Part shown: positions 44,275 to 46,464 of the stretch, piece after piece
How positions within the stretch are numbered: the first letter of the stretch is position 1
How the letters are laid out: every line of letters begins with the position of its first letter
Assembly: GCA_028700095.1 (NCBI GenBank)
Contig: JAQVTJ010000002.1
Span: 1-46,464 of the forward strand
Reading direction: 5' to 3'
Length of the DNA stretch: 46,464 bases
Source of the DNA: Methanobacterium sp.
GTDB lineage: Archaea; Methanobacteriota; Methanobacteria; Methanobacteriales; Methanobacteriaceae
Notes under the pieces: generated by a model
The model's database searches: none
The model's input: only the letters and a program-made list of their open reading frames with translations
Told to the model about the DNA's origin: nothing
Position numbers and translations under genes: made by a program

Positions 44275-44613
44275 TTGGTAAACTGGACATCAGCATTTGT
44301 TGGATTTATCTTGGCTGTGGTACTTTCAAACTTGTTAGGTTTCTTTTTTGGACTTATTGGTATTAATATTGGATTGTTTTCAGCAGGAATTGTTGTGGGT
44401 TTAATGGTTGGTGGAGGTATACTTCGAGGATTTGGCAATGGATTAGTTGCAGGAGCATTTGGTGCAATAGTAATTACAATAATTCTAATAATAGGCAGAA
44501 CAATAACAGCAGGACTTAAAGGATTTGCTGCTACTGCACTTACAGGAATATTTCTTATAATAGCTGTTTTTATAAGCAGTGGATTTGTTGTAAGTGTAGG
44601 TGGTGCAATTTGA
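44275..44613 (+). CDS. DUF5518-type small membrane protein
   Basis: A 112-residue protein of about four hydrophobic helices rich in Gly (FVGFILAVVLSNLLGFFFGL, IGLFSAGIVVGLMVGGGI, GLVAGAFGAIVITIILII, TALTGIFLIIAVFISSGFVV). It resembles the DUF5518 family common in Methanobacteriales. A TTG start (VNWTSAFVGF) fits GGGGGAA 10 bases before it; no ATG opens the frame. Function unknown. A hairpin with a T-run follows the stop. Confidence 0.75.
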   Translation: MVNWTSAFVGFILAVVLSNLLGFFFGLIGINIGLFSAGIVVGLMVGGGILRGFGNGLVAGAFGAIVITIILIIGRTITAGLKGFAATALTGIFLIIAVFISSGFVVSVGGAI

Positions 44614-44621
44614 TCCCTTAT

Positions 44622-44653
44622 AAAGGGTAATAAATAAAATTTACCCTTTTTTT
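44622..44653 (+). terminator. Stem-loop plus T-tract after the DUF5518 gene
   Basis: AAAGGGTAA pairs with TTACCCTTT across a 10-base loop and runs straight into a T7 tract. Its form is that of a bacterial intrinsic terminator. A smaller CCCTT/AAGGG hairpin overlaps it just upstream. Confidence 0.7.
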
Positions 44654-44672
44654 CTATTTATAATTTTCAACC

Positions 44673-44685
44673 AAAAAAAAAAAAA
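44673..44685 (-). terminator. Poly-T tract (minus strand) after larB
   Basis: A run of 13 A on the plus strand, with another run of 8 at 44701-44708, gives U-tracts downstream of the larB stop, consistent with archaeal termination. It sits back to back with the terminator of the convergent gene. Confidence 0.5.
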
Positions 44686-44716
44686 TTTATTATGTGGATA
44701 AAAAAAAATTTAATTT

Positions 44717-45490
44717 CTACATTTTTCTTTTAAGTGTTGATTTAATAATTTTAGAAGCAAATACAGCAGCTCCAAAACCATTATCAATATTAACAACAGC
44801 AATACCAGGTGCACAAGATTGTAGCATACTATAAAGTGCTGTAAATCCACCTTCACCAACACCATAACCCACTGAAGAAGGAACACCAATAACAGGCATA
44901 TCCACAAGACCAGCTACTACAGAAGGTAATGCACCTTCCATTCCAGCAATAACTATTAATACTTCCACATCTTCTTCTATCATTCTCCTAACTTGTGAAA
45001 AAAGTCTATGTATACCTGCAACACCCACATCATATGATATTAAAACTTCACAACCAGCTTCTTCTGCAACTATTCTAGCTTCTTCTGCAACTGGAATATC
45101 TGATGTACCCGCACTGATTATACCTATTTTACCTATTTTTTCAGGTTCATGTTTTTTAATATTTAATATCCTGGCTTTTTTATTATAAATTATTTGAAAT
45201 CCCCTATCAATAAGTGGATTTAAATCTTCTTTTATAGATTCATATCTGTTATTTGCAAGTCTTGTTACCATTATACCTTTATTATCAACACAATTCATAA
45301 CAATTTTCAAAATTTCATCATTTGCCTTTCCCTCTGCAAATATTGCTTCTGGAATTCCGGTTCTAGCTTCACGACACATATCTATCTTTGCAAAATCCTC
45401 TAACTCCCTAATATATGAGGTTTTAAGCATTTTTTCCACGGTTTCAGCTGATATTTGCCCATCTAAAAGTTTTTGAATTATTTCCCTCAT
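44717..45490 (-). CDS. larB: Pyridinium-3,5-biscarboxylic acid mononucleotide synthase-like protein
   Basis: LarB carboxylates nicotinic acid adenine dinucleotide and splits off AMP, the first step toward the nickel-pincer cofactor of lactate racemase. The C-terminal PurE-like domain is clear: IGIISAGTSDIPVAEEARIV, YDVGVAGIHRLFSQ, VLIVIAGMEGALPSVVAGLV, PVIGVPSSVGYGVGEGGFTA and NIDNGFGAAVFASKI. The N-terminal ~85 residues are the family's own domain (DFAKIDMCREARTGIPEAIF, EGK). 257 residues, normal. No larC, larE or larA is nearby, though many methanogens carry larB. Start ATG with AAGTGGTAAA upstream. Confidence 0.92.
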   Translation of the reverse strand: MREIIQKLLDGQISAETVEKMLKTSYIRELEDFAKIDMCREARTGIPEAIFAEGKANDEILKIVMNCVDNKGIMVTRLANNRYESIKEDLNPLIDRGFQIIYNKKARILNIKKHEPEKIGKIGIISAGTSDIPVAEEARIVAEEAGCEVLISYDVGVAGIHRLFSQVRRMIEEDVEVLIVIAGMEGALPSVVAGLVDMPVIGVPSSVGYGVGEGGFTALYSMLQSCAPGIAVVNIDNGFGAAVFASKIIKSTLKRKM

Positions 45491-45912
45491 TTTACCACTT
45501 TTTTAGAGATATATTCTATAATACATTTTTTTCAAAATTCCATTAACCTAAAAACATCTAATAAGTAGCTTTAAAAGTTAAAGTATTAACTTTTTATGTT
45601 TTAAAATTTCTTTCAAATTATAAATTATATAATATAAATTCCTAATAAATATTTATTCAATTAATCCTTCTAAAATATATTATTAGAATTGTTTTTATTA
45701 AATATACTATTGTTATTTGGAACTTTTAATGGCTAATATAAGTTAATTAAAGCTTCAAAAGTAATAAACAAAAATATTTTATAACTAAAATTTTTAATAC
45801 CCTAGACTATAATATTATTTTTAATCACATATTAAATTGGAAATATAAATAAAAAAAGATTATAATATTAAATTTAAAATATATTTAACAAAACCTGAGG
45901 AGTAAATAATAT
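45491..45912. other. Gap between divergent genes
   Basis: Promoter region for larB (minus) and the zinc-ribbon gene (plus). It contains one small perfect inverted repeat, AAAAGTTA/TAACTTTT with a 6-base loop at 45573-45594. I see no gene. Confidence 0.55.
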
Positions 45913-46098
45913 ATGAGCAAGGAATTAGATGAAGACAAAGCATTTGAACAGAAGCTAAAAGGTAAAATGGGATGGAAATGTTCATGTTCATTGGAAATTG
46001 TGGATAAAAAATGTTCTCTAAAAAATGTTATCTGCAAAGGATGTGGTAAATCATTTAAAACTAATAGAGATGTTGAATATTGTTTTGATTGTGAATAA
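45913..46098 (+). CDS. Small zinc-ribbon-like protein
   Basis: 61 residues with seven cysteines: C23-x-C25, C34, C41-xx-C44 and C57-xx-C60, the last two pairs reading CKGCGKSF and CFDCE. The N-terminal 20 residues are charged (KELDEDKAFEQKLKGK). The pattern suggests one rubredoxin-like zinc knuckle plus a further site. The ATG has CTGAGGAG 12 bases upstream. No family was recognised; it may bind nucleic acid or be a metal carrier. The clustered Cys pairs and Shine-Dalgarno site make it a likely real gene. Confidence 0.7.
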   Translation: MSKELDEDKAFEQKLKGKMGWKCSCSLEIVDKKCSLKNVICKGCGKSFKTNRDVEYCFDCE

Positions 46099-46464
46099 AA
46101 CAGATATAAAATGGTTGTAAAAATTTTTCCATATCCTTATTTGTAGAATTTATTCTATACAAATATTTTATTTTTTTTTAGAACATCCCCTCCCAAAAAA
46201 AAATATAGTTAAAATTATCATAAATAAGAGAATATTTTCGAATGAGTATATGCAGATATAATTCTATTTTTTTTATATTTTCCACTTAGAAAAAATTTTT
46301 ATAACACCCTTTAATATTTTTTTTAAACTAGAAAAGTTCAAATGTTTATAAAATCTAATATTTTAGTATGAAAAATAGATCTATTTAATTAAAATGTGAG
46401 GCTAATATCCAATTATCCAGTCTTATAATTAAAATATAAAATTAATACTAAGGGAAACGAATAT
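46099..46464. other. Non-coding right end of window
   Basis: AT-rich with a T8 run near 46171-46179. Nothing coding or structured is seen; GTGAGG near 46396 could precede a gene beyond the window, but no open frame is visible. Confidence 0.5.

Overview
This window is very AT-rich (by eye well under 35% GC) archaeal DNA from a hydrogen- or methanol-using methanogen of the order Methanobacteriales. The gut genera Methanosphaera or Methanobrevibacter fit best, and Methanosphaera is my preferred guess because of the extreme AT content and heavy gene decay; this is an inference. Supporting genes are AtwA (methyl-coenzyme M reductase activation), a methanogenesis-marker-9 type protein, CofD/CofE and GTP cyclohydrolase III (coenzyme F420/flavin synthesis), MptD (methanopterin), GatD/GatE (archaeal Gln-tRNA formation), IMP cyclohydrolase PurO, archaetidylserine synthase and decarboxylase, an MreB-type actin and a sortase. 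Many genes start behind a strong Shine-Dalgarno site (GGAGGT/GAGGTGATCC type), and these sites fix several starts.

Layout. 1-6.2 kb: 3' part of an ATP-dependent DNA ligase, a membrane-anchored OB-fold protein, phosphoglucosamine mutase GlmM, a small Cys-rich protein, a frameshifted AfpA-type flavoprotein, an unknown protein, an adenosine-specific kinase family protein and an HTH-cupin regulator. 6.2-13.8 kb is a 2-oxoacid/acyl-CoA district: an acyl-CoA synthetase destroyed by at least three lesions, an intact vorCBA-type 2-oxoacid:ferredoxin oxidoreductase operon, and a second oxidoreductase whose fused gamma/alpha subunit is frameshifted while its beta subunit is intact. 13.9-21.5 kb: exonuclease III/uridine endonuclease, gatD-gatE, thioredoxin reductase, an endonuclease IV-like protein with a damaged start, and a membrane-anchored unknown protein. 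21.5-25.2 kb is a decay zone: a paired inverted-repeat structure, then remnants of an adhesin-like protein, a PepSY-type membrane protein and an M28 peptidase.

25.5-26.7 kb holds an AAA ATPase. From 39.1 down to 27.0 kb, 14 genes lie on the minus strand without a visible lesion: unknown-mreB-rnhB-exbB-exbD-purO-cofE-cofD-arfA-nifR3-type TIM barrel-atwA-mm9-sirC-hemA. The last four are tightly packed and join tetrapyrrole (coenzyme F430) synthesis to activation of the F430 enzyme. 39.7-44.6 kb, plus strand: asd-pssA-DUF515 protein, a remnant of a surface protein, a sortase, mptD and a DUF5518 membrane protein. 44.7-46.5 kb: larB on the minus strand and a zinc-ribbon protein.

The clearest themes are (i) degradation of the acyl-CoA-synthetase/2-oxoacid oxidoreductase and surface-protein genes next to a lesion-free cofactor block, so the breaks are unlikely to be general sequencing noise; (ii) the atwA-mm9-sirC-hemA operon, which gives the uncharacterised Mm9 protein a place in F430/MCR maturation; and (iii) envelope machinery (MreB, ExbB/ExbD without TonB, sortase, DUF515) whose job in a pseudomurein-walled archaeon is not known. 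No tRNA, rRNA, CRISPR array or insertion sequence was recognised.
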